This document shows, piece by piece, positions 34,623 to 47,200 of a stretch of DNA of 64,000 bases. Source of the DNA: Polydactylus sextarius (taxonomy: Eukaryota > Chordata > Actinopteri > Polynemidae); contig CM028912.1 in NCBI GenBank assembly GCA_016801845.1, forward strand, positions 22,161,501-22,225,500, read 5' to 3'. Each line of letters opens with the position of its first letter. Within the stretch, counting starts at the first letter, position 1. A program made the position numbers and the translations under genes. The notes below the pieces were generated by a model, which worked only from the letters and a program-made list of their open reading frames with translations, was not told where the DNA came from and ran no database searches.

Positions 34623-37600
34623 ATGATCAGTGACACACAGATGGCGGGTACAAGGTAAGATCATGTGAAATGATCTGTCGGAACTGACACAGTCTCTGGC
34701 TGCACAGCTCATTTTTATTGTGGTGGTGATTGTCTGGGTGAGAGCGTCCATCTGCAGGACTTTCACATCTTTACTGCAACTGTTGTAACTCTTGGGATTT
34801 ATTTTTGTAGGCCTCCATTCACTTTGTGATGGATCAAAAACCAATGTGTCGAACTTTTCTTGATGGATACATCTAAGTGTGTTTGTGTATGTTTTTGGAC
34901 AGAAAGATGATGAGTCAGCGACACCACCTTCAGAGTTTATGTTTTGTTGCTGATATAATGTGAGGAGATGATAATAAGACTTAATGCTTGGGTACAGTTC
35001 CAGCTTCCGTTGAGACAGTTTCAGTATGTTTCCTGTTGCTAAAGCTTCAGTTCTCACCATTCAGTTGAGGAGGTTTTTGACACGTGATGACAGCGGTTGT
35101 GCCGTTTTTAATTTGGCTGATGGCTGAACGCCATATAACACTGTGTCATTATAATGATGCTTTCAATATCTGCTGACAGTTTGACCACTACAGTTTAGAG
35201 TTGAATTTAATCTCTGCCGCATTGGTTCTTGTTTTATGTAATTGTGATTTGTGAATTTCCCCACTGTGGGATGATTAAAGGCTTGAGCAGGTACCTTACA
35301 TTTTACTGAGAAACTGAGCAGTATTCCATCATAGCACACATAGATCATTCGATTTAGCCTTGTATTTAAGAACATGCATCGTGTCACTTTTAATTCAGCC
35401 CTTTTGCAAACATAATGAAACATTGATTGTGCAGGAGATGTATTTTATTTAATTTTAGATAATTACATAGTTTAGATGTATTTACTGATACTCCCCTGAG
35501 TTTTTTAAGTATTGCATATTTCAGTTAAAATTATATAGTCTATTGCCATTTCCTTGTTTTAGAAAAGCAAATAAGTGATTTGATTATTTAATCTAATTTC
35601 AGTATTTCTCTTTATTTTGAGAGTACCCGTTTCTCTGCGGTTTTCCTCAGCTGGCAGATGAACAAATGTTGTGTAACCACAGTGAAGCAATCATAGTTGC
35701 AAACAGGAACCCAAACAGGAAAACGTCAAACAGTCCTCAGACTTCCTAGGATCAAACTATAAGTGAAAGTTCACACACAGAATTTAACTGTAAAGCATCT
35801 TATTTGTTTAACTTCAGAATCACAAACCTTCAGAGTTCTGCAAAGCAGCAGCCACTGATTCTGCCTCCACAGCGCAGCAGCAGTGGTGCCGGGAGCCGTG
35901 CAGCTGCGCATTAAGAGCTCACAGGGCTCTGGAGATCGCCTGAGTCAGTCCAAGTCCATGGTGCTACAGGAGTCCGACCTCGCTGCAAAACCTGTATGTA
36001 CTCCAAAACGAATCTGTATCTTTTGGGAAGAAGTTAAAGTTTTTAACTGATCTTTTGTATCCGTAGATTTCTCGGCATCGCAGGAATCAGTCTCAGCACA
36101 ATGTCCTTGACACAGCAATACCATCTGTAAGTATGAATGTGAAACATCTTACAACAACCACCACCATAGTTTCCACCATCACACTTCTTATGGGTTTTAC
36201 TTAATTAATTTACATCTTAAACTTAAACGTTAGGGAAAAACTTACACGTCCTAATAATAATGAGTTAGAAATGTTTAGATCAAGAAGTTGAGGGAACATT
36301 TTTCTGTTTTACAAAAAGATAAATCAGTGTGTGACGCCAGGGATGAGTCTACCCTGGTCCCAGCTTGCTACCTGGCACATAATGCACCACAGCCCAAAAT
36401 ATTCATAACTCTGTGGGCCTAACCTGGTGAGTAGGGTGAGTAGGGAGTAGGCTTTCATAGGGTTACTTTTAATAAGATCTTGGGCACAATCAGACACACT
36501 GAGTTTCCTCTGCAGTGGTTCTGAGAAGAGATGTTGGTTCTTTCACAGAGGAGCCATTTAAGGTTTTTATCTGATCTGGATGCCTCTTGATGGAGGTTTT
36601 TTGGGCATATCCAACTAGTCAGACTTTAGGGTAGATTGAGAGCACGCTGCAGAGATCATAAATCTCATCTAGTCTGGAAACACCTCTAGATCGTCCAGGA
36701 GGAGCTGGACAGTGTCTCTGGACAGAGGGACACCTGGAGACCTCATCTTGGATCAGCAGCTGAGGATGGATGAATGGAGAATCAAATGCGTGACTAGAAT
36801 AATAAAACATTTGAATCTTTGTTCTAATTATGTGCATATGTTTTTTCAGGTGGAGTTAAAATGCGAACACCTGAATGTGGCTAAAATCTCAGACAGTGGA
36901 AAGAAGCAGAGGAAGAACTGGACTTTAATGTGGACTGTGCTGACCCCTGACCAGCTGCTGTTTTATAAAGACAGACAACAAGAAAGTGGTCTGGTATGAA
37001 AATGTTCTGATATTTTATCTCTACTATTTTCACGTAAGAGGGAAAACACAAGGTTGGTCTGGTACAAAAACCTTTATCCCTCAGGAAGAACAAAATGATT
37101 CTCTCTATTCTACTATTCTACTATTATATTACTGAGAAGTGCTGATAATAATGATTGTTCACATTACTGGTTTCTAGTTTACTGGTTTTTCTTTTACAGT
37201 TTGACAGTTTGACACGTGTCACGTGAACAAGTGAAATGATGTAGTACTGCCATACTACATAATAAAAAAAAAAAATGTATTGAATGTTTTCTGACCTTGT
37301 GCAAACCATCTCTGTGCTCAGAAACCAGGAGGTAAGACAGATGTGGTCCAGCTGTGTGGAGCCGTTCTTTTGTGGACAACAGAGAAGTCAAGCAGGAAAA
37401 ATGTCTTCCAGGTGGGAAACAGACATATTCTCGTCACACGTCTGTCATATGATGGTGATGCTGTTACAATAAAGTTGCCTCTCTCCTGTGTTTTGTACAT
37501 TATTTAACTTGTCATTGTTACCGGACACCACAGCTCACAACAAACACAGGAAGTGAGTACCTCCTTCAGGTTGAGAATTCCTCCACTGCCAGCAGCTGGT

Positions 37601-40600
37601 ATGATGCCATCAAAAAGGCTGTTGACGATTCAGTAAGAACTCAACACATATTAAACTGTTACTCTCATTAGTCTGTCTTTTTTCTGTCTCTTTTGAATTG
37701 TTGTTTTAGAAATTGTTCTTTTGAATTTGGAAATGTTCAGAATTCAGAATGAGGGACTCAACTGGAAGCTCTCATATTCATTTTCAAATTATTAGTGAAA
37801 TAAATCTGTTCATGTAATTGGTTTTGACTTTTTTTTCTGTTCAGACTAAAGCAGATGGAGGTTTTCCCCTGCGAAGGTCAAACAGCTCAGAGGTCCTGCC
37901 CAGACACAGCTCCCTACCAAACTACAGCTCAGCCTCTCCTAATACCAAGCAACGCAACCCCACCCACAGACGCTCCATCAGTGAGTGACATTATCAGTTT
38001 GAAGCTCCTTCAGTGTTTCACACAGAGTGTTGAACATGTGTAATGTATTAGGTGGATCAAAACAGTGACCATGTTTTTGTAACTACTGGATGTGGTAATT
38101 GTGGAAAGAAACTGTTTGGTAACAGAGTAGACACAACTTCGCGATTTCACATACCATGTATTTACAACAAAATTCATTTATTTTATATTTATTCTACTTG
38201 GTGTTTGGCAGACATGTTCAGCAGCTCAAAGCTGAAACACAGTGCCTCAGACAGTGCAGACAAGAACGGAGTGAAGAACAGACTGAAGAAGTTCATCATC
38301 AGACGTCCTTCCATGAAGACGCTACAAGAGAAAGGCCTCATCAAAGGTTTCTGACATTTCTTTTCATGTTTCACCTGTGAGCATTTCCGATTTTTTGGTT
38401 TTGTATTTTACGTTTGCTCTGGAATTTGGAGGCTCGTGTGTGGAGTTTTTGAACTTTTGAACACTGATTTATGATCAGACCTTTTGTAACTTTAATAAAA
38501 CGTTGTGTCCGCTTTAGACCAAGTGTTTGGCTGCCCTCTGTTGACTCTCTGTGAACGTGAAGGAACCACGATGCCAAAGTTTGTTCGGATGTGTTTGGAA
38601 GCAGTTGATAAACGAGGTACATTTACTAATGGATGGTGTAGTTTCTGTCCAAGTCCTAATGAAGCATGATAAAATGACAAAAGAGCTAAAAACATGTGGA
38701 TCTTTTGCATATGGGTCCAGTACATTTCATTAAAGTTAATTTGAAGCCAGCACGTGAAATCAACTGATTGACTTGTATTTATGTTTTGTTTGTGTTTTCA
38801 GGTCTTGAGATCGATGGAATCTACAGAGTCAGTGGAAATCTGGCCACAATCCAGAAGCTCCGCTTCATCGTCGATCATGGTAAAAATTTAATTACAAACT
38901 TTTTCTTACCAATCAACTGTAAAACACACTGAATTTTAAAGAATTAGCTGCAGAAAACAAAGTTTCTTGTCATCAACATAATAAAGAAATGCTTCAGTTT
39001 CAGTGTATACATTACAGATACTTCTGTATAAACATGAATAAATGAACTCATGTCTGTTCTGGTTCTTCCCTCAGAGGAGGAGTTGGACCTGGATCACAGT
39101 CAGTGGGAGGACATTCATGTTGTCACAGGAGCCCTCAAGATGTTTTTCCGTGAACTGCCAGAGCCACTGTTTCCTTTCAGGTTCTTCCAGCCATTTGTGG
39201 AGGCCATCAGTGAGTATAAACTGAAATCTTTTAAACTAAATCTTTTATATTTGGTGCTATCCATGGTGTTATCCACTGTATTAGATACAGAAAAATTTAG
39301 GTGAGGATAAAAATGTAAATCTATAATTTTTACAAATTCCTATCCAGGCATAGAGTGACAGCGTTACATCTTGTGGAATCTTAGCATTCATTGAGATGGA
39401 GATCATGTCTATGTCAACTTTGTGTTTGGTTGGAGAGTCACTACTGACACCAACTATAGACATGCCAGGTACATTGAGGGACTCTTGAAACTAACCAATA
39501 TGTCCTTTATGGGGAAGCCACAGTTCAAAGACATTAGGGAAACCTCATTCATATCCCCTGTGGGAAGTCACTGATGTTGTAACAGTGTCTTCAGTGAAAA
39601 GGCACCAGGTGTGGATGAGATTCATAGAGAGGGATACTGGATACTGGAGACTGGATATTGTTGGGGTGTCTATGCTGGTGCCCCTTTTCAGTTCTGCATG
39701 AAATTCAAGGACAGTGTCTGTGGTTTGGCAGAGCAGTGTAGGTGAAAGCTTTATGCCAACATCATGAAAAAAGAGGTTTTGACTGTTAGATGAATGATGA
39801 TGTCACAACCTGACTATCAATAGCAGTAGAATGATTATAAAGACAAACAAGTCAGGAACAAAAGAGAAAAACCCTGTACACACATTCAGCTTCAGTGTTG
39901 TGTGGATGTAAATTCTGATGCTTCTGTCATTTCTCTAAACAGAGATCAAAGAAGTCAATAAAAAAATTCAGACTGTCAAGAAACTGATCCAGGACCTGCC
40001 CAGGCCCAACCAGGACACCATGAAACTTCTCTTCAGTCACCTGCACAGGTTACCACAGTTCATTTCAACTCTAGGTTATTTGACAAATGTTAAAACAATC
40101 TAAATTTGGCAGCAGCTGTACAAGGATGAAGGACTGAACGGAGAACACTTTTGCATTTTTCTTTCCAATGAAGTTTTGTTGCAGGATTGTCAAACCCCTT
40201 CTTGCCTCAAGGCAGTTTAAACTGCCTTTGGTCATAGATAAAATTTAGATTGAACATTTTCTCCATAAAAATGGAAAAAACAACAGATCAGTGGTTTTCA
40301 GTTCCAGGCAGGAGGACTTCTGACCTGCATGTTTACGTGTTTCCTGTTCTAACAAACCCTCAGATTCAGTGGTTTATCATCAGGCTTCTTCAGAGCTTGA
40401 AATAAAGCTGATCATTTGAATGAGGGGTGTTGGAGTAGGGAGACATGTAAAACATGCAGGTCAGGGGTCTGTCAGGACCAGCACTGAAAACCATTAAATT
40501 GAACCATTAAAAAAAGAAAAAAAGAATTAAAGCCACTCTTGATTTAACAGGTAGTTTTATTTCTGCCATGGATAATTGACATTTCAGACAGTTAAGTTGT

Positions 40601-41080
40601 GAATCACTTAGTTGATTGTCAGAGGACTGATATTTCTTTGTTTTATATTGTGATATAATAATCCTCTTTGGTGGCGTCTGTGATCTATAAAAACTAATAA
40701 ATCCCTAATAAAAAACAATAGTTGCAGGAGCCCAAAAAGTCAAGTTTTGATGATACAGATGCTGGTTAAATTCCTGGTCTCCCTTCATTGAATCTGTTGT
40801 AAGGTTTAACTTTGTTATTGTATTTTCTTGTAATAAACTGTATTACACCTCATACAGACCCATGTTTATATTTGGTTTTTCCACTGTGTGTTTCAGACTT
40901 CTTGCCTTTTCCAAGAAGAACCTCATGTCCACTCAAGGAATTGGCATTGTTTTCGGCCCAACTCTGATGTGGCCTGAGCTGGATGCTGGAAACATGGCAG
41001 TCAACCTGGTGTACCAGAATCAGATTGTGGAGTTCATTCTCATTGAGAGCCGAGAGATCTTCAACTTGGACGGGAAGTAA
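34623..41080 (+). CDS. arhgap15: Rho GTPase-activating protein 15 (PH + RhoGAP)
   Basis: A Rac-directed GTPase-activating protein; the family binds phosphoinositides through its PH domain and switches off Rac1 at the membrane, notably in leukocytes. Coding exons: 34623-34654 (tentative), 35873-35993, 36067-36126, 36850-36993, 37322-37411, 37534-37632, 37845-37980, 38212-38346, 38518-38616, 38802-38879, 39075-39209, 39943-40048, 40897-41080. All have AG/GT borders and matching phases, giving 472 residues (human about 475). 'GAVQLRIK', 'DRLSQSKSMVL' and 'ISRHRRNQSQH' single out ARHGAP15 from ARHGAP9/12/27; there are no SH3 or WW domains. The PH domain spans about residues 72-182, RhoGAP about 273-465, with arginine finger R314 in 'GIYRVSGN'. 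'RLKKFIIRRPS' precedes the GAP. RTE fragments sit in two introns. A possible AATAAA lies at 41483. It converges on kif5c. Confidence 0.95.
36400..36785 (+). mobile_element. RTE/Rex3-like LINE 3' end in an arhgap15 intron
   Basis: From about 36540 the sequence follows the 3' end of teleost RTE-type elements: 'ggatgcctcttgatggaggt', 'gggcatatccaactagtcag', 'tctcatctagtctggaaaca', 'caggaggagctggacagtgt', 'gagggacacctggagacctc' and the terminal 'gatggatgaatgg' repeat. It lies in the intron before the exon at 36850, same orientation as the gene. Stops in the C-terminal coding part show decay. Confidence 0.75.
39460..39740 (+). mobile_element. RTE/Rex3-like LINE fragment in an arhgap15 intron
   Basis: The stretch 'gggaagtcactgatgttgta' followed by 'ggcaccaggtgtggatgaga' and 'ttgttggggtgtctatgctg' matches the region of RTE-type reverse transcriptases encoding A-P-G-V-D-E-I (here 'GVDEI'). 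Frameshifts follow quickly. It lies in the 39210-39942 intron. Confidence 0.5.
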
Positions 41081-42890
41081 ACGTCTCAGGTGATCTGATC
41101 TTCTGATGGACTCACAACTAAACCAAATCACTTCTGACATGGTATTCATTTGTAGAAAACACAAAACAGAAACAGAAACAGCATGGTTTGTGCTGGACTG
41201 TAATAGATATTGTTGGTGTGGCTGCTAATGTCACCTTCCCACCTGCTTCAAGAACAAACATGTTTTTGCGGTAGATGGAAAAAAACTATTCATTATAGAG
41301 GATATTGTATTTTATATTATATTATATTATATTTACAATGTTTGATTGCAGCATGTTGTTAAAGTGCAGCTGTGTATAACAATAATTATGAGAGATTATT
41401 GATGTTGAACAGATGAGCAGAGCAGATGATTGACCTTTTTATGAATTTGTGGAAACTGTACCTTTTCATACTTGTTTTAAGAAATAAAACCACATAAAAG
41501 ACCAAATGTAAGACGTAATGGAGATTTAAAAGATGAAGTTTATTCCAGAATGACAGATCAGTGTCTCTGTCCATCAGTCATTGTCTTCTCTTTCCTTATC
41601 TTCATGAATATACACCAAAAAAAAAAAAAACCAGCTGAGTCTCCATTAGTTCACTTGTGCTGTGAGTTAAATGTTGTTGTGTTGAGTAGTGGACTCACAT
41701 CTGGAGCAGATTGTAAAACCTCTATTAACCCTCCACATAAGATTCTCTGTTTTACTCAGATCATGTTCATACAGAAATATATCACTCAGTCAATCTGCAT
41801 CAGTTCTCAAATCTCTTACACCGGCAATGAGACGCATCAAGGTTAAAACATTTTTTCATCCAAAGTTTCATATTTATGTTGTAAAGAACTGCGACTTTGG
41901 GTCACTGTTGATAAATATTTCATATTGTGCTGTACGAGTCTCTTTTGTGCACATTAGCAGACAATAAACTTTAATCTAACAGGCTAGAATGTGTTTGTTC
42001 AAGTCCCAACCAAGTGACCACACTCACTGCAGATAACAATGTTACCACTGACGGATCATCGTGTCAGTGAAGAACATGTCATTTCTTCATGTTACTCATT
42101 CAGACATTTGGCAGACAGCAGTGCTGTGACACACAGCCATTAGATTATACTACCACTTCTAGTAATAATGATAACAATAATACATTTGGTTTGTCAGTAA
42201 AAAAGTCCAACAAGTGTGTTTGGTGGTTTTACAGTGAACTGAACTGGGTCACATCACATCACAGCTGTGTCACTGTGTCACCATTATTCTACACAACAAC
42301 AGTACTACAGGTTAACACACATAAAGCCACAGACAAACTAACACTGCTGCTGCTCTGTGCTTCTCACACTCACATGATGCTCATGATGTTCACAATGACA
42401 CATGGCACCGGGTCAACACTGTTTTACACTGTCGAAATCTTACACATGTAGAAACACTCGGTGAGCAGCTGATCAATACTGTCCTAACAACGTAAAAAAA
42501 AAAAAAAAAAAAAAAAAAAACAATTGTCCTTAAATAAAAAAATGAAATAAAAAACTTCAGAAATAAATATTAAATACTTATAAAAACACTGAGTGTGATA
42601 AAAATTCAGAAAATTTCTGATGTTAAATGTTTGTAACATACAAATTAGTAGCTTTTATAAAAACGTGTCTTGGCTACTAAAGATATCATTACAAATATGA
42701 GACTTGACTTGTTTTGAAAGATGTTGGGTTATCACAACAGGGAAGTCTTAACATTATGAGACATAAATAACATTGTAATACTATCAAATATATTCATAAT
42801 TAATAATAATAATAATAATAATAAAACAAAAATATTATTCAATAAGTCATAATTAACAAATATTTTCTCGTAAATTGCTCCATTTTTGAG
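41081..42890. other. arhgap15 3' UTR and convergent intergenic space
   Basis: Holds the arhgap15 3' UTR, with candidate AATAAA at 41483-41488 and another at about 41964, then AT-rich intergenic DNA. There are poly-A runs at about 41617-41631 and 42494-42520 and a (TAA)n run near 42800-42825. No gene recognised. Confidence 0.5.
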
Positions 42891-42897
42891 GTGAACA

Positions 42898-43271
42898 ATG
42901 AAAGTAAATGGGGCAGTCAGCCAAATGTATCTAAAGCTCCATTTTTTATACAACTAATTAAGCTCCACATCAGCAGATTCATCATTTTCTTGAACAACAG
43001 GTCGATGTTTCTGTGAAGAACAAGGAAAATGATGAATCTGCTGATCTGGACCCTTCATCACCAGTTGTTACGAAAACTAGAAACTGGGTAAGTCTTGTAA
43101 AACAGTCTTTTTAATAAACTCTCATTACACTTACTAAGTTATCAGTACTTCAGTTTATGTGTAGGGACCCTGTTCATGTAACTGCTGAAGTGAAGTGATA
43201 TTTTGAGCTTTATTAGTGGTTATAAAATAACAATTCAGATACGTTTGGCTGACTGCCCCACTTACTTTCAT
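42898..43271. mobile_element. inverted-repeat (MITE-like) element between arhgap15 and kif5c
   Basis: The 30-base arms 42898-42927 and 43242-43271 are inverted copies with two mismatches (28 of 30), centred on 'ggggcagtcagccaaa'. Similarity may extend a few bases outward into 'catttttg'. A second, independent inverted repeat lies inside (42969-42989 and 43025-43045). No transposase is encoded. The element is non-autonomous if mobile; target-site duplications are not clear. Confidence 0.65.
42969..43045. repeat. 21-bp perfect inverted repeat, hairpin-forming
   Basis: The arms 42969-42989 and 43025-43045 are exact reverse complements (21 bp) around a 35-nt spacer, and pairing extends a few bases more with one bulge. 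A transcript would form a hairpin of about 77 nt, in the size range of microRNA precursors. No known microRNA seed was recognised. It more likely reflects the internal structure of the surrounding element. Confidence 0.8.
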
Positions 43272-43274
43272 TTT

Positions 43275-44266
43275 TAACTATTTGGCTGAGCACCAAAAAT
43301 GGTCAAACTCGAAAATACTTCAACGTGATCCATGTGAAATAGCTCTTAAGCGGATGGAAAAGACCCTAGGTCTTTTTCTCAATACTCAATGCTCATTAAT
43401 ACTCAGCTGAAACATTATGATGTCATAATGTCATAGTAGTCATTTTATCATCCTGAAAACAGCACAAATTTACTAAACTTTGACTTTGACTGACGCTTCA
43501 GTCACATTTTTTATTTATTTATTTATTTATTTTTTGAAATAATGTGTCAATTCAATATATTCACAACTTTAGTTTCTTCTTGGGGAAATTTGTCCTGAAC
43601 TCAAACACTGCACTTCACAGTTAAATGAAAACAAACTCTGTAAAACTGAGTCACTGAAATAAAAAAAAAAAAAAAAAAACTTTCAAGTAAAAATTAAAGT
43701 AAGAAAATTAAAAAACTATTTTCACTTCCCTGCTGTTTTCATCACTCGTGTCATTTCATTCATTTTGAACATCTTCATTTTGTTCTGAATCAGCTTGTGT
43801 TAACCAGGAAACACAGGAAACATTTAAGATCAATGTTATCGGGGTTAGAATTAACCTGTTAATCACAGACAGAAACCCTCACTGAACACTGAAGTCAAAA
43901 TAATGATTAGGTGTGTTGAACTTGTTACTGAAGTCCCGACTGTCAGGAAAAGAACAGACAGAGAGAATGCACTTGGTTGTTAAGGTTGTTAAGGTGGAAA
44001 GTTGTGGAAACGAGGATTCTGGTTCCAGTAAAGGCAGAACGGTGAGAAGAGGAAAATTCAGAAAATCCAAAGATCCAAAGAAAAGGACACATATTGAGTT
44101 GTCTGCTGCCTGTCAAGACACAGAATGATCATTGATCAGACTGATGTTAACGCAGCATCATTCCAACAGCGACTGTTCTTCTCTAACATTAATGTATCGG
44201 TGTCTAAGGTTTGTTACAGCTGTTACCCACAGCTGTTGTTGTTGCTGTTGTTGACTCACCTGGAGC
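43275..44266. other. kif5c 3' UTR / intergenic space
   Basis: Downstream of the kif5c stop. It contains (TTTA)n at about 43508-43535 and poly-A at 43660-43679, which on the kif5c strand supply many TAAA-like words, so the true polyadenylation site cannot be chosen. Confidence 0.4.
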
Positions 44267-47200
44267 CTACTTGCTGTGGCTCTGATGGAGTTGTTGCTGC
44301 AGGTGATGATGTGGCTGCGGTCGGGCGACGTGGTGACGTGGACTGGATGCTGCTCCACCACCTCTGATGGTTGGTCTGATGGATGCAGAGGAGGATGGGT
44401 GCTGATGTCCTGCTCTGATTGGTTTGGCTACAAAGAGACAGATAAATAGACGAATCATCTGTCGAGTCAAGTTAAGTCAGGTTCACTTTGCTGTTAAGTT
44501 TTTCACAACAAAAGGTTCAGCGCAGTGAAGTGAAAAACCTGTTTGTGTTCCTCAAAGGATGAACCTTTAATTTGCTCACCTATCTGAGCAGTGTGTCCTC
44601 TCCTGGAGACGTTCTTGGACCGGACCGCCTCTTTGATACGATCCACTTCCTGTTGGTATCGTTTTCGGTCTCTGATGGCCGACTCCTTGGCGTCCCTCAG
44701 CGCAGATTCCAGAGCTTTCACTCTCTCTGCTGTGGCGCGTAGACGCTTCTCCAGCTTTGGCAGCTCACAGCGAAGTTCTGCATTGTCTCGCACCAACTGG
44801 AAAACATGAAGGTTTGGATTTTCACGACAGAGTCGAACGTTATGCTGTCTTTGAGCTGTTTTTTATTTCAGGAGAACTGTAAACATGTTCATTTATTATT
44901 TAATCTGATAAATGTATTAATATAAATTAATAAATAATGGAAAAATGGGACTTAACCAAGGACGCCATTCAACCATTCACTAAATCAGCTCTAAGAATCA
45001 AAACAAATGCCTATAAACAAAGACAACACGATTTATATTAAACACAATGTGTGATTATTTTGTAGCAGGTACAATGTGATTTGCATGAACATTTACAGTG
45101 AGTGTGATTTTAACAGCAGCTCCAAATCTTCATCTGAGTCTCACATCATCACGGCTCAGAAATGACTGTAACATTCTCATTAAAAGCGTTAGAAGGTGCA
45201 GCTAAGGTGAATGTTTAGAATCAGGATCACTACATGATCACGTCTTTTCTGAGCTTGTTGGTTTCATATGATCTGGTGGATTTATTGAAGTCACATGTGC
45301 TGGTAGCTCCTCCTCCTCTGAGATGCTGATGTAAACATCAGGAGAGGGTTTTTACACAGATATAAGAAAGTGAAGAAGTGATTCTTCCTTCATGTTACAA
45401 CTCTGAGTAGTAATAGAAAGAGAGTAGAGCTGCGTTGTCTGACACATAAACTAAATTAAAAAATGAATGAAGATGAATAAATCTCATCCATTTTTCTATC
45501 AATTAATATGAAAACGCCCTGATTTAATCAAATAAAATAAAGTATTGAAAAAGATTTAAAGTAAAATTATGTGTAGTTTATGTAAGCGTTTCCCAGTAGC
45601 TGAATCATTCACCTGTTTGTGGACTTTACTGAGCTGCTCCAGGTTGTTTTCCAAGAAGACGATCCTCTGTCTCTGAGCCAGACTGCCACCGGCCTCGTCA
45701 CTGTCGTTCTCTAAGCTCTGTTAAAAGATGGAATCAAAGTGTCTGATGTTCAGGTTTATCACTGAAACACTGAACAGGCTGACGCTGGATATCGCTCCCA
45801 AAGAAACACAACGATGCTTCAAAGCATTCAGAGTCTTTCTCATCAGGTTTGAAGGACGAAGAGCAACACACAGAAAGTGGTGGTGAGTTTTAGAGTCATT
45901 TACCACATTAAAATGTATTTCAGTATTTAGTATCCAGTGTTTACTCCATGTCGTTCCTCTACCCTCTTTCCCCCGTTAACTTCACTTCAAAACAACTTTT
46001 AGTTTTCACTGAATCCCTGACGCTCCATAGTTACAGACTGTGGTTGTTCAGATCAGTTTTCTTACATTCTTGACTCGAGAGCTGATGTCCTGGATGAAGA
46101 GTTTCCGCAGGTTATTCAGCGTCTGCAGCTCTTTGGCCTGTTGGATGAAACATCACTCAGATGATCTCAGATCTGTCGTTGCTGCTCAGATATGATGATA
46201 TGATGAATGTAAAAAAAAAATAAATTAAAAAGTCCACGCACCACTGTGTCCTCCAGTCCCTTCAGGTCCTCTTTGGCTTGTTCTCTCTTCTCATTCAGGA
46301 ACCTGAATCACACACAGAGACTGAGTCTGACACGAGACACTGTGACACTACAACTGAACTGAAATACTGCTCCGCAAACACACTCTAACTGTAGCTCAAA
46401 TATTGGATTCATTTTGCAGAAAATGGTCAATAAAAAAAAAAAAAACAATTGCTTCTCTGCTGCAGATTGTTTCCACTGATGTTTTTTTTTTTTTTTTTGT
46501 CAACCGATGGTAGAACTCAGAGGGACAAACTTACTGCAGTTTCTGGAGCCTCTGGTCTTTGTTCTGGTCTTCGGTTTTCAGTCTGTCGAAGTCAGACTGA
46601 AGCTTCCTGTTCTCCAGCTGCAGAGCCTGATTCAAACTGTAACAGCACAACACAGAACCACGCAGCACATTTAAATACACATGTACTCACACTACATGAC
46701 TGCACGCAGCTTCAAAATATGACATAAAAACTAAAGGTTCATTAAGCAAAATGTCATTTACTTTACAGGACAAACTAAACAGATGTTGTGTGGAGTCACT
46801 AGAGAGATAACAATGTGATCAATGATGTCAGTTAACAAAGCAGTGGCCAATAAACAGTTAGAATAATCAATAATTGATCACATACTCTTTCAGTTGGTCG
46901 ACATTTCTCTGTTTGTGCTCGATCTCATCTCGGAGTCGACTCAGGTGTTTCTGATGAACTTCCCTGTGGTTCTCCATCTGTTCCTCCAGAGTTCTCTGTA
47001 GAACACGAAGCAGCAACACTTCAGCTTATTTATATTTAGTTTATATTTAGTTTCAGTTCTGCTTTAGTCTTGCAGCATTTATTCAAGTGGAAGATCACAC
47101 ACACACATATTTTATTTTGTTAACATTTGTTGGCAACAGGTGTGTGATCAGTCAAAGCTTGAGGACTTTACCTTCATCTCAACAGCATCCTGCAGTCTGC

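Noticed and set aside
34575..35060. 161-codon minus-strand frame overlapping the candidate first exon of arhgap15
   Set aside because: No family similarity; runs antisense through the region upstream of arhgap15; probably chance.
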